Of a stretch of 46,783 bases of DNA, positions 7,490 through 14,972 are shown piece after piece; positions within the stretch are counted from its first letter, which is position 1; every line of letters starts with the position of its first letter. A program made the translations under genes and the position numbers. The notes beneath the pieces were generated by a model. It made no database searches and had not been told where the DNA came from. It saw only the letters and a program-made list of their open reading frames with translations. Where the stretch lies: contig JAFWQM010000211.1 of NCBI GenBank assembly GCA_017509065.1, forward strand, positions 1 through 46,783, given 5' to 3'. The stretch is from Clostridia bacterium (GTDB lineage Bacteria; Bacillota_A; Clostridia; Christensenellales; Aristaeellaceae).

Positions 7490-8071
7490 AATGTATTCTG
7501 CCAGGGCCGAAAGCAGCTGGGCTTTATTGGCATAGCGGATTTCTCCCGCCTTCATGGAGAAACCGGGCAGCTTCCGCGCGAAGCTCCGAAGAGCTACCAC
7601 TTTCCAAGTTTTCAGCTCTTCCAAGGACGGCATAGCGCTGTCGGGCTGTTGCTTGTTTTCCGCCTTTTCTTCAGTCTGCTTTTCTTTTCTTTCCGTAGCC
7701 GATGCCTCCCGACAGCGCCTCAATTCGCGCATCCCGCCTTCACATCCGCCGCAAGCCGCGCAGCCGCCCTGACTGCGCTTGCCTGGCCCCACGCCGGGGT
7801 CGCTGGCCAGCATGCAGAATACCTCCGGCATGGCGCGGGGAATCACATGGGAACTCACGACCACGCCCACGCGCTGGGCCGCCATGGTCCCGGCGTCCAC
7901 CGCCGCCTGCACCGCCGCCACATCGCCTTCAAAGCGCACCATCACCAGGCCACCGCGCACGTAATCCGTGCCCAGCAGCCGAACGTTGGCCGCTTTCAAT
8001 CCGGCGTCCGCCGCCTCAATGGCGGACAGCAGGCCGCTGGTTTCGATCATGCCCAAAGCGGTTATCTCCAT
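7478..8071 (-). CDS. extended BMC-H shell protein with C-terminal SAP/Rho-N-like domain (EutK-like)
   Basis: A 197-residue protein. Residues 1-90 form a BMC domain (ALGMIETSGLLSAIEAADAG, RGGLVMVRFEGDVAAVQAA, HVIPRAMPEV). Then comes a glycine/cysteine-rich stretch (GGCAACGGCEGG), a charged low-complexity linker, and a C-terminal module of about 45 residues (LKTWKVVALRSFARKLPGF, then ANKAQLLSALAEYIKSL). That module resembles small helix-extended-loop-helix folds such as SAP or Rho N-terminal domains. EutK of enterics also joins a BMC domain to a small putative nucleic-acid-binding domain, so the architecture is EutK-like though the domain is not obviously the same. The start at 8071 is set by AAAGGGAG upstream. 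Its partner is unknown. Confidence 0.85.
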   Translation of the reverse strand: MEITALGMIETSGLLSAIEAADAGLKAANVRLLGTDYVRGGLVMVRFEGDVAAVQAAVDAGTMAAQRVGVVVSSHVIPRAMPEVFCMLASDPGVGPGKRSQGGCAACGGCEGGMRELRRCREASATERKEKQTEEKAENKQQPDSAMPSLEELKTWKVVALRSFARKLPGFSMKAGEIRYANKAQLLSALAEYIKSL

Positions 8072-8096
8072 GCGCTGTCTCCCTTTCAATCAATTG

Positions 8097-8759
8097 TCAA
8101 CGCTGCGAAAGCGTGATCGGGCGGGAAGCCACGTCGATCACTGCCCGAGCAAACGCCTCGCAGGCCGCCCGACAGTCCGACTGCGTTCCCGTCAGCAGCC
8201 CGCCGCCGAAGTTGGTGGGCGAGGGCGGGCCGTAAAAATCCACGATGCGCACCTGCGCGGCCTTTAGTGCCTTGTCCAACGCGTACACGCTTTCCAGAGG
8301 CGGAGCGATCAGATAGGCCAGCGGGCTGCCCGCCGGGATCCCGCACTGGGCGGAAAGATAGGTGCCCGTGCGGCTGATGCAGTGCGCGTAATACACCACG
8401 CTGTCCTCGTCGTTGGCGGAATAAAAGCTGGCTTCGTGCTCGATCATGTGCATCGCCGCCGCCATGCCGCTTTCCACGTCGTCCGGGGCAGGCCCCGCCA
8501 GAATCCCTAAAAACTCGCCCGCCAAAGCGGTATTGGCGTTTGCCGCGCCGGCGTACATGGATTGCGCGTAGCACACCGAAACATTGGCTTTCTTCGTCGC
8601 TTCATCCAGCGCGGTATAGCCCACGTCGTCGCTGTCGCAGGTGATCAGCCCCAAAGATTGGATGGTACTGTCCAGCTTGAGGCGTTCACGCAGGCCCATG
8701 TCGACGCGCGGAATGATGCGCGCCGCCAGCACCTTGGCCGGTATGCGATCACCACGCAA
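8097..8759 (-). CDS. eutL: EutL trimeric shell protein
   Basis: A 220-residue BMC-T protein with two circularly permuted BMC folds, forming the large gated-pore trimer of Eut shells. Diagnostic segments are SLGLITCDSDDVGYTALDEAT, YAGAANANTALAGEFLGILAGP, ISRTGTYLSAQCGI, and GGGLLTGTQSDCRAACEAFA. The start appears to be TTG at 8759, preceded by GGAAAGGGGG with a 7-base gap; no better in-frame start is near. It lies 25 bases upstream of the extended shell gene and downstream of eutC. EutL is known to bind ethanolamine and cobalamin in enterics; that is not testable here. Confidence 0.95.
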   Translation of the reverse strand: MRGDRIPAKVLAARIIPRVDMGLRERLKLDSTIQSLGLITCDSDDVGYTALDEATKKANVSVCYAQSMYAGAANANTALAGEFLGILAGPAPDDVESGMAAAMHMIEHEASFYSANDEDSVVYYAHCISRTGTYLSAQCGIPAGSPLAYLIAPPLESVYALDKALKAAQVRIVDFYGPPSPTNFGGGLLTGTQSDCRAACEAFARAVIDVASRPITLSQR

Positions 8760-8800
8760 ATGAACGCCCCCTTTCCAATCTTTGCTCTCTGTGAAATACG

Positions 8801-9661
8801 TTAAACCGGCAGGTCTGTGCCGCTGGCCTTCTTTTCCAGCATCAGCAGGATCAGGTCAACGATATGTGCTCCCGCTTCCACCGCGGGGGTGCCGCCGCGA
8901 TGAATGTTGGCAAGCACAGTGCGCCGCGCCTCGCTCATGCCTACGGTGGGTTTATAAGCGATATAAGCACTCAGGCTTTCCGCCGTCACCAGGCCGGGCC
9001 GCTCCCCCAGCAGCACACAGACCACGTCCGCGCCGGTGGCCTCGCCAATCTGGTCTTCCGTAGCCACGCGGCCAAAACGCACAAAGAAAGGCTCGTTGAC
9101 CGTAAGACCCGCCGCTTTCAGCCCTTCGCTGATCACGGGCAGCATGTTCAGCGTGTTGGCCTGCACCGCGCTGGAGGAAAGCCCGTCCGCTACATAGAGC
9201 ACCACCCGGGTCCCCTGGGGCACCGTTTCCCGAATCTGCCGCAGCGTGTCTTCCGAGAACACCCGCCCCTTATCCGGCCGCGTCAGAAATTCCGCCCGGT
9301 TTTCGCAGGTCGTCTGAAATACTTTCCAGCCAGCCTTATGAAGAAACTCCTCCGGCACGTCGGAAAAGACGGCGTCCTGCGCCGCGGCGTGATCCGCCTG
9401 AAAGCGGAGCATGGTTTCGGTGCGATACCGTGCTCCGGCATGGCCGACGCCGATGCGCGCGGGCGTGCGTTCCTTCATCGCCAGAAAAGCAGCCTGGTCA
9501 TGGGGATGCTCCACCAGGTACTGGGTGCGGATATTGACAGCGGAAAGATCGGGAAGCGCGTCGCCGCTTTCCGCGGGTGCCTGCTCTTTTTCTGCCAGAG
9601 CATCGTTTTGCAGTTGTTGGAGCACCTGCTCCACCACGGCCCGGATCTCCTGTTCCGTCAA
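8801..9661 (-). CDS. eutC: ethanolamine ammonia-lyase small subunit
   Basis: A 286-residue EutC, which with EutB forms the adenosylcobalamin-dependent lyase converting ethanolamine to acetaldehyde and ammonia. The first 17 residues (MTEQEIRAVVEQVLQQL) form a short amphipathic helix joined by an acidic linker: the encapsulation signal of the enzyme. The core carries RIGVGHAGARYRTET, YVADGLSSSAVQAN, CVLLGERPGL and AYIAYKPTVGMSEARRTV. The start is TTG at 9661 with GGAAGG close upstream. It follows eutB by 24 bases. Confidence 0.95.
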   Translation of the reverse strand: MTEQEIRAVVEQVLQQLQNDALAEKEQAPAESGDALPDLSAVNIRTQYLVEHPHDQAAFLAMKERTPARIGVGHAGARYRTETMLRFQADHAAAQDAVFSDVPEEFLHKAGWKVFQTTCENRAEFLTRPDKGRVFSEDTLRQIRETVPQGTRVVLYVADGLSSSAVQANTLNMLPVISEGLKAAGLTVNEPFFVRFGRVATEDQIGEATGADVVCVLLGERPGLVTAESLSAYIAYKPTVGMSEARRTVLANIHRGGTPAVEAGAHIVDLILLMLEKKASGTDLPV

Positions 9662-9685
9662 GCTTCCTTCCCCCTTCCGCTATGC

Positions 9686-11041
9686 TTATAGAAATACGGA
9701 AGCGTCGCCCGCGTTGGGGCCCAGCCGCCCATCCTGCCAGAAGCCCCATTTCTCCATCCATTTTTCAAAGGCGGGAATGGGCCGGAGGTTCATGGCCTCG
9801 CGGATGGCGGCGATGTCGTGATAGCCCGTGGACTGGTAATTCAGCATCACGTCGTCCCCGTGGGGCACGCCCATGAAATAATTGCAGCCCGCGGCGGCCA
9901 GCAGCAGCGCCAGGTTTTCGTTGTCGTACTGGTCGGCTCGCATATGGTTGGTGTAGCAGCAGTCGCAGCCCATGGGCAGGCCGTGGAGCTTGCCCATAAA
10001 ATGGTCCTCCAGGCCCGCCCGGATGAACTGCCTGTTGTCGTACAGGTACTCCGGCCCGATAAAGCCCACCACCGTATTCACCAGGAACGGCTTAAAATGC
10101 CGGGCAAAGCCGTAGCAGCGGGCTTCCATGGTCACCTGATCCCAGCCGTTGTGCGCGTCGGAGGACAATTCGCTTCCTTGCCCCGTCTCAAAATACAGCT
10201 GGTTGGGGCCGTGGGACGTCCCTTCCCGGGCCATCAGGTCCCGGGCTTCCGCGATCATGACGTTATTGATGCCGAAAGCCGCGTTCCCTTTTTCCGAACC
10301 GGCAATGCTCTGGAAAATCAAATCACAGGGCGCGCCCTGACGCACCGCTTCCATGCCTGTGGTCACGTGGGCCAGCACGCAAATTTGCGTAGGGATCATG
10401 TACTTTTCCTTGAGCTCGGCAAAGCGGTTAAGAATCGCTTTCACGCTTTCGGTGGAGGCGTCCACGGGATTGAGGCCGATCACAGCGTCGCCCACGCCGA
10501 AGGTCAGCCCTTCCAAGGTGGAGGCGGTGATTCCTTCCAAATCGTCGGTGGGATGGTTGGGCTGGAGCCGTGCTGACAGCGTGCCTTCCTCTCCAATGGT
10601 GGTGACGCAGGTCGCCGTCACGCGCATTTTTTTCGCCGCGTAAACGAGATCCAGGTTGCTCATCAGCTTGCAAACCGCCGCGATGACCTCGCTGGACAGC
10701 CCCCGCCGCATCACTTCGATTTCCTCCGGCGGACAGGCCAGGATACGCTCCCGAAGCGCGCCGATGGGCATATCCTGATATTGGCGGTAGATGCGCGTAT
10801 TCAGATCGTCCAGGATCAGGCGGGTCACTTCGTCCTTTTCATAAGGCACAGCCGGATGCTCGCAAATTTCCCGCACCGTCAGATGGCTCAGCACCACTCT
10901 GGCCGCCACGCGCTCCTGGGGCGTTTCCGCCGCGACACCGGCCAGCCGGTCGCCGGACTTTTCGTCGTTGGCCTTTCCCATCACCTCACGCACGTCGTGA
11001 AAGCTGTAGGAATGGCCGCCCAATGTCACGCTGAGCCGCAT
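9686..11041 (-). CDS. eutB: ethanolamine ammonia-lyase large subunit
   Basis: A 451-residue catalytic subunit, full length compared with enteric EutB (about 453). The start MRLSVTLGGHSYSFHDVREV at 11041 is chosen over a longer frame because GGGAGGT lies 6 bases upstream, inside the end of eutA. Conserved parts include ANDEKSGDRLAGVAA, LNPVDASTESV, FQSIAGSEKGNAAFGIN, YFETGQGSELSSDAHNG, and the C-terminal YFMGVPHGDDVMLNYQSTG. It requires adenosylcobalamin, supplied by EutT, and is reactivated by EutA. It begins 4 bases after the eutA stop. Confidence 0.97.
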   Translation of the reverse strand: MRLSVTLGGHSYSFHDVREVMGKANDEKSGDRLAGVAAETPQERVAARVVLSHLTVREICEHPAVPYEKDEVTRLILDDLNTRIYRQYQDMPIGALRERILACPPEEIEVMRRGLSSEVIAAVCKLMSNLDLVYAAKKMRVTATCVTTIGEEGTLSARLQPNHPTDDLEGITASTLEGLTFGVGDAVIGLNPVDASTESVKAILNRFAELKEKYMIPTQICVLAHVTTGMEAVRQGAPCDLIFQSIAGSEKGNAAFGINNVMIAEARDLMAREGTSHGPNQLYFETGQGSELSSDAHNGWDQVTMEARCYGFARHFKPFLVNTVVGFIGPEYLYDNRQFIRAGLEDHFMGKLHGLPMGCDCCYTNHMRADQYDNENLALLLAAAGCNYFMGVPHGDDVMLNYQSTGYHDIAAIREAMNLRPIPAFEKWMEKWGFWQDGRLGPNAGDASVFL

Positions 11042-11045
11042 CTCG

Positions 11046-12461
11046 TTACCTCCCCGCATCCTGAGAAAAAGCGAATGTTTTGATGATGACGGGCACGACC
11101 CTGCCGTCGCCCAGAGGTGCGCCGATATCCACCGTATCCCCATAGGCCAGTTCGATCCCGTCCAGGCAGAGAAACGATGTGCCCGCGGGCCACGCACGGG
11201 ACAGCGCCTGCCCCAGGGCTTTTGCCATATCCTCCCGCAGGATGACCACCTTGGGGTTATACGGCGCCATCGCGGCAGCGATTTCCCGCGCCGCCGCCGT
11301 GACCGTGCTCCAATCAGGCGACGCAATGCCCTGCATGTACACGGCGCACTCGCCGTCAAATATGCTGTACTGAGCCTCAATCGCCTGTCGGAGGCTGGCG
11401 ATATCCCTCTCCGTGGTAAGCGGAACCGTGCAGACGGGCAGGGATTTTAGGGGGAGCCGCATATCCCGGAACTGGATCGTGCTCCCGGATACCGCCACGC
11501 TGTACGCGCCCGCCCCAATCACCGTGGCATGGCTGGTCTCCGCAGGACGGAGCACGCGCTGATCCACAAAAAACCGGGAACGCGCCACTGCCCTTCCGAG
11601 CGTCTCGCCCAAATCGTAAAACCGGATGGAATCCCGCGCTGCCCCATAGATACAATCTGCCACGCCGCCGGAAAAAGTGAACAGCTCAGGTTTGATCCCT
11701 ACGGGAAGGCTGTGTTCTACCGTCAGCGTTTGATGCAAAGGTGTGCGCTCCCGCAGCCCGGCAGCCTCTTCCAGCACCTCCGCCATACGATCCGCCAGCC
11801 GGGTTTGTTGGGCTTCGTCCAGCGCTATCCCCTGCCGGAGCACGATGCCACAGTCAGCGGCGATTTTCTCCATGGCCGGGCTGTAGGAGAGCACCGTCCT
11901 TCCGTCCTCCTGAAAACGAAGCAGCCTCCCACCGATATCCAGGCAGCCTTCGCACACCGGCAGACCCTTTTCAAACAGAGCCATATTGGTGGTTCCGCCT
12001 CCGATGTCCAGGTTCAGAACGGATCGGCCTCTGCTTTCGGATAACTCGGCGGCTCCTGATCCGCGCCCGGCCAGAATCCCTTCCAGAGCAGGCCCTGCCG
12101 TCGCTACGACAAACTCTCCCGCCAGTTCGGACAGCGCCTGCGTTACCGCTCTTGCGTTGGCCTTGCGGGCAGTTTCTCCCGTAATGATGACCGCGCCCAG
12201 CCGGATATCGGCGGGGGAAATGCCTGCTTGCCGGTAGTCCTCACGAATCATGGATTCCAGCGCGGCGCTGTCGATGGTGTCTGCCTGGAGCAGCGGTGTC
12301 AGGCGAATGGGAGCACGGTAGAGCACGGCCTTTTCGGTGATCCGGATGCGCGGGACGGAGAACGCGGAAGCAGTGTTACTGAGGGTCAGGCGACTGAAAA
12401 CGCACTGCGTCGTAGACGTGCCGATGTCGATCCCCACGCTCAGCAGCTGCTCCTCCCGCAT
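11046..12461 (-). CDS. eutA: ethanolamine ammonia-lyase reactivating factor
   Basis: A 471-residue EutA, an actin/Hsp70-fold ATPase that releases damaged cobalamin from EutBC. ATPase landmarks are GIDIGTSTTQ near the N-terminus and LDIGGGTTNMALFEKG in the middle; ETARKANARAV and ATAGPALEGILAGRGSG are further family segments. The start at 12461 has AAGGAG 6 bases upstream; a longer reading would begin with TTG at 12482 and swallow the ribosome site. It is the first gene of the operon, about 60 bases downstream of a SigA-type promoter. Confidence 0.95.
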   Translation of the reverse strand: MREEQLLSVGIDIGTSTTQCVFSRLTLSNTASAFSVPRIRITEKAVLYRAPIRLTPLLQADTIDSAALESMIREDYRQAGISPADIRLGAVIITGETARKANARAVTQALSELAGEFVVATAGPALEGILAGRGSGAAELSESRGRSVLNLDIGGGTTNMALFEKGLPVCEGCLDIGGRLLRFQEDGRTVLSYSPAMEKIAADCGIVLRQGIALDEAQQTRLADRMAEVLEEAAGLRERTPLHQTLTVEHSLPVGIKPELFTFSGGVADCIYGAARDSIRFYDLGETLGRAVARSRFFVDQRVLRPAETSHATVIGAGAYSVAVSGSTIQFRDMRLPLKSLPVCTVPLTTERDIASLRQAIEAQYSIFDGECAVYMQGIASPDWSTVTAAAREIAAAMAPYNPKVVILREDMAKALGQALSRAWPAGTSFLCLDGIELAYGDTVDIGAPLGDGRVVPVIIKTFAFSQDAGR

Positions 12462-12529
12462 TGCGATCTCCTTCCCCCGCAATCTCCGAAAGACCCGTAT
12501 ATAAACAGAATGAAAACTTCTTCGATATT

Positions 12530-12559
12530 ATTCTATCACATGCAGTGCTCCCGTGTCAA
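12530..12559 (-). promoter_or_regulatory. SigA-type promoter of the eut operon
   Basis: TTGACA (12554-12559, minus) and TAGAAT (12530-12535) are separated by 18 bases. Transcription should start near 12523, giving an untranslated leader of about 60 bases before eutA. No EutV-type tandem hairpin antiterminator or cobalamin riboswitch fits in that leader. The divergent promoter for the plus-strand cassette lies about 40 bases away, so the two may be co-regulated. Confidence 0.75.
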
Positions 12560-12595
12560 TGAATATTCTATGCGTCTCGTATCGCTTTCTGTTTC

Positions 12596-12624
12596 TTGAC
12601 AGCAAATAGGGCATATATTATAAT
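12596..12624 (+). promoter_or_regulatory. consensus SigA promoter of the cobalamin cassette
   Basis: Perfect TTGACA (12596-12601), a 17-base spacer and perfect TATAAT (12619-12624). Transcription should begin near 12631. The TTG in the -35 box opens a longer in-frame reading of the next gene, but it cannot be a start because it precedes the transcript. Confidence 0.88.
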
Positions 12625-12667
12625 ATCAGTCACAAAGGTCTGCATAACGGAAAGGGGGGAACGCGCT

Positions 12668-13291
12668 ATTCAACCTTCCTGTGATTCTGCTTATCACCTG
12701 GATTCAGTGGAAGAGCACCTGAAAGACGCGCTGCTGCACGGGGATCGCGTCGCTGTCGCGGCCCTGCTGAAAAGCCATGATCCTGAGGCTTTGATCCGGC
12801 AGAAAAATGCCCTCCTGGAGGACCTGACAAACCGTTACCTGTCCGGTGCTCTTCCTTTTTGCCAACTGACCGCGGTGGCACATGCCGCTTGTGCTTTTCC
12901 CAATAGCTCCCTTCCTCCCGTCGCCTGCTGCGGCGCGGCGGCGGGTAACACCAGCGCGGCCGGGAGGGACTATACGCTGATGCTCCTTGCTGCATGGGGG
13001 ATTCCCACGCTGGATCTGGGCGTCGATGTATCTCCTGAAGCCTTTCTTGCAACAATCGCCGAAAACAGCCTGCAATATGCTGTCTGTGTGATCTTCACAG
13101 CAGCGGACGCCGAATGCGCGCTTCAGATGCACACCCTCGCCGAAGCGCGGGGCATACGGAAGCGCTTCCGCCTGGTGGTCTGCGGGATGAGTGAATCGGA
13201 AGACGCGGCATTGCGCAGCTTGCCCGCGGACTTTTTAACGCGCCGTTCCGCCGCGGCGGCGCAATGGGTGATGAACTCATGGAAAAAATAA
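12668..13291 (+). CDS. cobalamin-binding-fold protein next to the eut operon
   Basis: About 207 residues. The N-terminal half is helical (VEEHLKDALLHGDRVAVAAL, LLEDLTNRYLSGALPF) like the cap of corrinoid methyltransferase proteins. The C-terminal half follows a B12-binding Rossmann pattern (LLAAWGIPTLDLGVDVSPEAFLATI, then YAVCVIFTAADAECALQMHTL, then FRLVVCGM). The DxHxxG loop that places the lower-axial histidine is missing: the equivalent stretch is CCGAAAGNTSAAGRDY. It may bind a corrinoid base-on, bind another ligand, or have lost binding. The start is uncertain. The only strong ribosome site (AAAGGGGGG, 12651-12659) leads to a rare ATT codon at 12668; GTG at 12707 fits the family start but lacks a good site. 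It is divergent from eutA and followed by a MetH-activation-like gene. Confidence 0.7.
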   Translation: MQPSCDSAYHLDSVEEHLKDALLHGDRVAVAALLKSHDPEALIRQKNALLEDLTNRYLSGALPFCQLTAVAHAACAFPNSSLPPVACCGAAAGNTSAAGRDYTLMLLAAWGIPTLDLGVDVSPEAFLATIAENSLQYAVCVIFTAADAECALQMHTLAEARGIRKRFRLVVCGMSESEDAALRSLPADFLTRRSAAAAQWVMNSWKK

Positions 13292-13884
13292 CCGTTTATT
13301 CCGGGGAGCATTTCCCCATTCAGCCGGACAAGGCAGAGGTATTCCGCTGGCTTCAATGCGGCGTGGAGCTTCCCTGTCACACGGCTTATGAATCCGCCTG
13401 GGATCAGGCCGTACTCATGCTCCGGCAGACCGCCGCACCCCAGGCAGCTGTCCTTCGGGAAGGAATGGAGCGCCTGACCATCCTGCTGACACTGGGAAGC
13501 CGGGCCGAATCGCTGGCGTCCCGCCTCTTTCAGCGGCAGGAATACATCACCGGCAGTCTGCTGAACGTGCTCTGTGATGAGCTGCTCTTTCAGATGGATC
13601 ACCGCGCTTCCGTGCTCCTACAGCGCGATCTGGCGGAAGAAGGGCTCTCCATGACTGAACGCGCGGAACCCGGAGCGGGTCTTTCCGTCGCGGAGCAGCG
13701 GAATTGCCTTTTACAGATGGAACGCGTGATGCCCGATGTGCGCATTTCGGAGTACGGAATGATCTCCCCCGCGAAATCCATGATGTACCGGGTGACGCTC
13801 TCGCGTCAGGAATGCGGCAACGTGCTCCTGCACGATTGCGCCAACTGCCCGCAAAAAGAATGCCTGTATCGAAGCATCAAGTAA
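13279..13884 (+). CDS. MetH-activation-domain-like protein
   Basis: About 201 residues resembling the reactivation (SAM-binding) domain of cobalamin-dependent methionine synthase. It has LTLGSRAESLASRLFQRQEY, LLNVLCDELLFQMD, a degenerate RAEPGAGLSVAEQ in place of the usual RFSPGYGD segment, and SPAKSMMYRVTL at the position of the PxKSV strand. The C-terminus carries a cysteine group (CGNVLLHDCANCPQKEC) that could bind a metal or Fe-S cluster. The start is ATG at 13279, overlapping the preceding stop; 13264 is an alternative. It pairs with the cobalamin-fold protein. Reactivation or redox handling of the eut corrinoid is a hypothesis. A canonical relative lies at 44116-44772. Confidence 0.68.
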   Translation: MEKITVYSGEHFPIQPDKAEVFRWLQCGVELPCHTAYESAWDQAVLMLRQTAAPQAAVLREGMERLTILLTLGSRAESLASRLFQRQEYITGSLLNVLCDELLFQMDHRASVLLQRDLAEEGLSMTERAEPGAGLSVAEQRNCLLQMERVMPDVRISEYGMISPAKSMMYRVTLSRQECGNVLLHDCANCPQKECLYRSIK

Positions 13885-13899
13885 AACAACCCCATACCC

Positions 13900-13934
13900 A
13901 ACAAAAAAAGCCGCTGCAAACGGCTTTTTTTGTT
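13900..13934. terminator. bidirectional intrinsic terminator
   Basis: An A-rich arm, GCCG (13910-13913), 7-base loop, CGGC (13921-13924) and a T-run form a stem that works in both directions. It separates the convergent cobalamin cassette and ABC transporter operon. Confidence 0.9.
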
Positions 13935-13958
13935 GTATTATATTCCTTACGCGCTGTA

Positions 13959-14969
13959 TTACAGCCCAATCACCAGATCCCGCTTGATGGCAGCGAACAC
14001 CCGGTCGCCGTCGCTGAAATCCATGCGGTTTTCAAACACCACGTCGGCGTTCATCTGGAGGCCGTCAAAATCAACCGAGAAGCGTACCAGATTGCCGTGG
14101 GAAATATGTCCGGAAATCACGCCCTCGGCGACCAGCAGTGTGTCCGTTTCCTGAATCGGCGTTTTGCTGAGGCTGACGATTTCGGGGCGCACCGCCACAT
14201 CCTCGCCCGGAATGTTCCCGCCAAAAACGTGGTTAAAGTCTGCTGCGCGGGGCAGGTTGTAGTTGCCGATAAAGGTGGCGGCGAACCGGGTGGCCGGGTG
14301 GGTATAGATCTGCTCCGGGGTGCCCGACTGCTCGATCTTTCCGTCGTGGAACAGGTGAATCATGTCGGACATGACCATGGCCTCGTCCTGGTCATGGGTG
14401 ACGAAAATCGTCGTGATGCCCAACTGCTGCTGAATACGGCGAATTTCAATCTGCAAATTTTTGCGCAGCAGCGCGTCGATGGCGCTGAGGGGTTCATCCA
14501 GCAGAAGCACCTTCGGCGCGGTCACCATGGCGCGGGCGAGGGCCACGCGCTGCTGCTGGCCGCCGGAAAGCTGCGCCGGATACTGGTGTATCTTTTCACT
14601 CAGGCCCACGATTTCCAGCATCCGTTCCACCTTCTGGCTGATCTCCGCCTTGGGCAGCTTTTTCAGCTTCAAGCCGTAGGCCACATTGTCGCGCACGTTC
14701 ATGTTGGGGAAAAGGGAATATTGCTGGAACACCATGCCGATGCCGCGGCGGCGGGGGATGACATTGGTGATTTCCTGCCCGTCCAGATAAATATGGCCAT
14801 CCGTCACCTGCTCCAGGCCTGCCAGACAGCGCAAAAGCGTGGATTTACCGCAGCCGGAGGGGCCGAGCAGGGTCACCAGCTGTCCCTGTTCCACTTCCAG
14901 GTCAATATCCTTGAGGACGTGGTTCGTGCCGAATACTTTATTGATCTTTTCAAAGCGGATATAGGACAT
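13959..14969 (-). CDS. ABC transporter ATP-binding protein (PotA/PhnT/FbpC type)
   Basis: A 336-residue importer ATPase. Walker A is GPSGCGKST (about residues 36-44), then the Q-loop MVFQQYSLFP, the signature LSGGQQQR, Walker B VLLLDEP and the H-loop VTHDQDEA. A C-terminal TOBE-like region (about 240-336) is typical of the iron/spermidine/aminoethylphosphonate group. It is the last gene of a minus-strand operon and follows the inner permease by 3 bases. The sequence alone does not set the substrate. Confidence 0.93.
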   Translation of the reverse strand: MSYIRFEKINKVFGTNHVLKDIDLEVEQGQLVTLLGPSGCGKSTLLRCLAGLEQVTDGHIYLDGQEITNVIPRRRGIGMVFQQYSLFPNMNVRDNVAYGLKLKKLPKAEISQKVERMLEIVGLSEKIHQYPAQLSGGQQQRVALARAMVTAPKVLLLDEPLSAIDALLRKNLQIEIRRIQQQLGITTIFVTHDQDEAMVMSDMIHLFHDGKIEQSGTPEQIYTHPATRFAATFIGNYNLPRAADFNHVFGGNIPGEDVAVRPEIVSLSKTPIQETDTLLVAEGVISGHISHGNLVRFSVDFDGLQMNADVVFENRMDFSDGDRVFAAIKRDLVIGL

Positions 14970-14972
14970 GGC

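Noticed and set aside
11580..11600. GCCACTGCC, recalling the cobalamin riboswitch B12 box
   Set aside because: It lies inside the eutA coding sequence without the surrounding riboswitch structure.
12596..12667. TTG start at 12596 extending the cobalamin-fold protein
   Set aside because: The TTG is the first half of a perfect -35 box, so it lies upstream of the expected transcript start.
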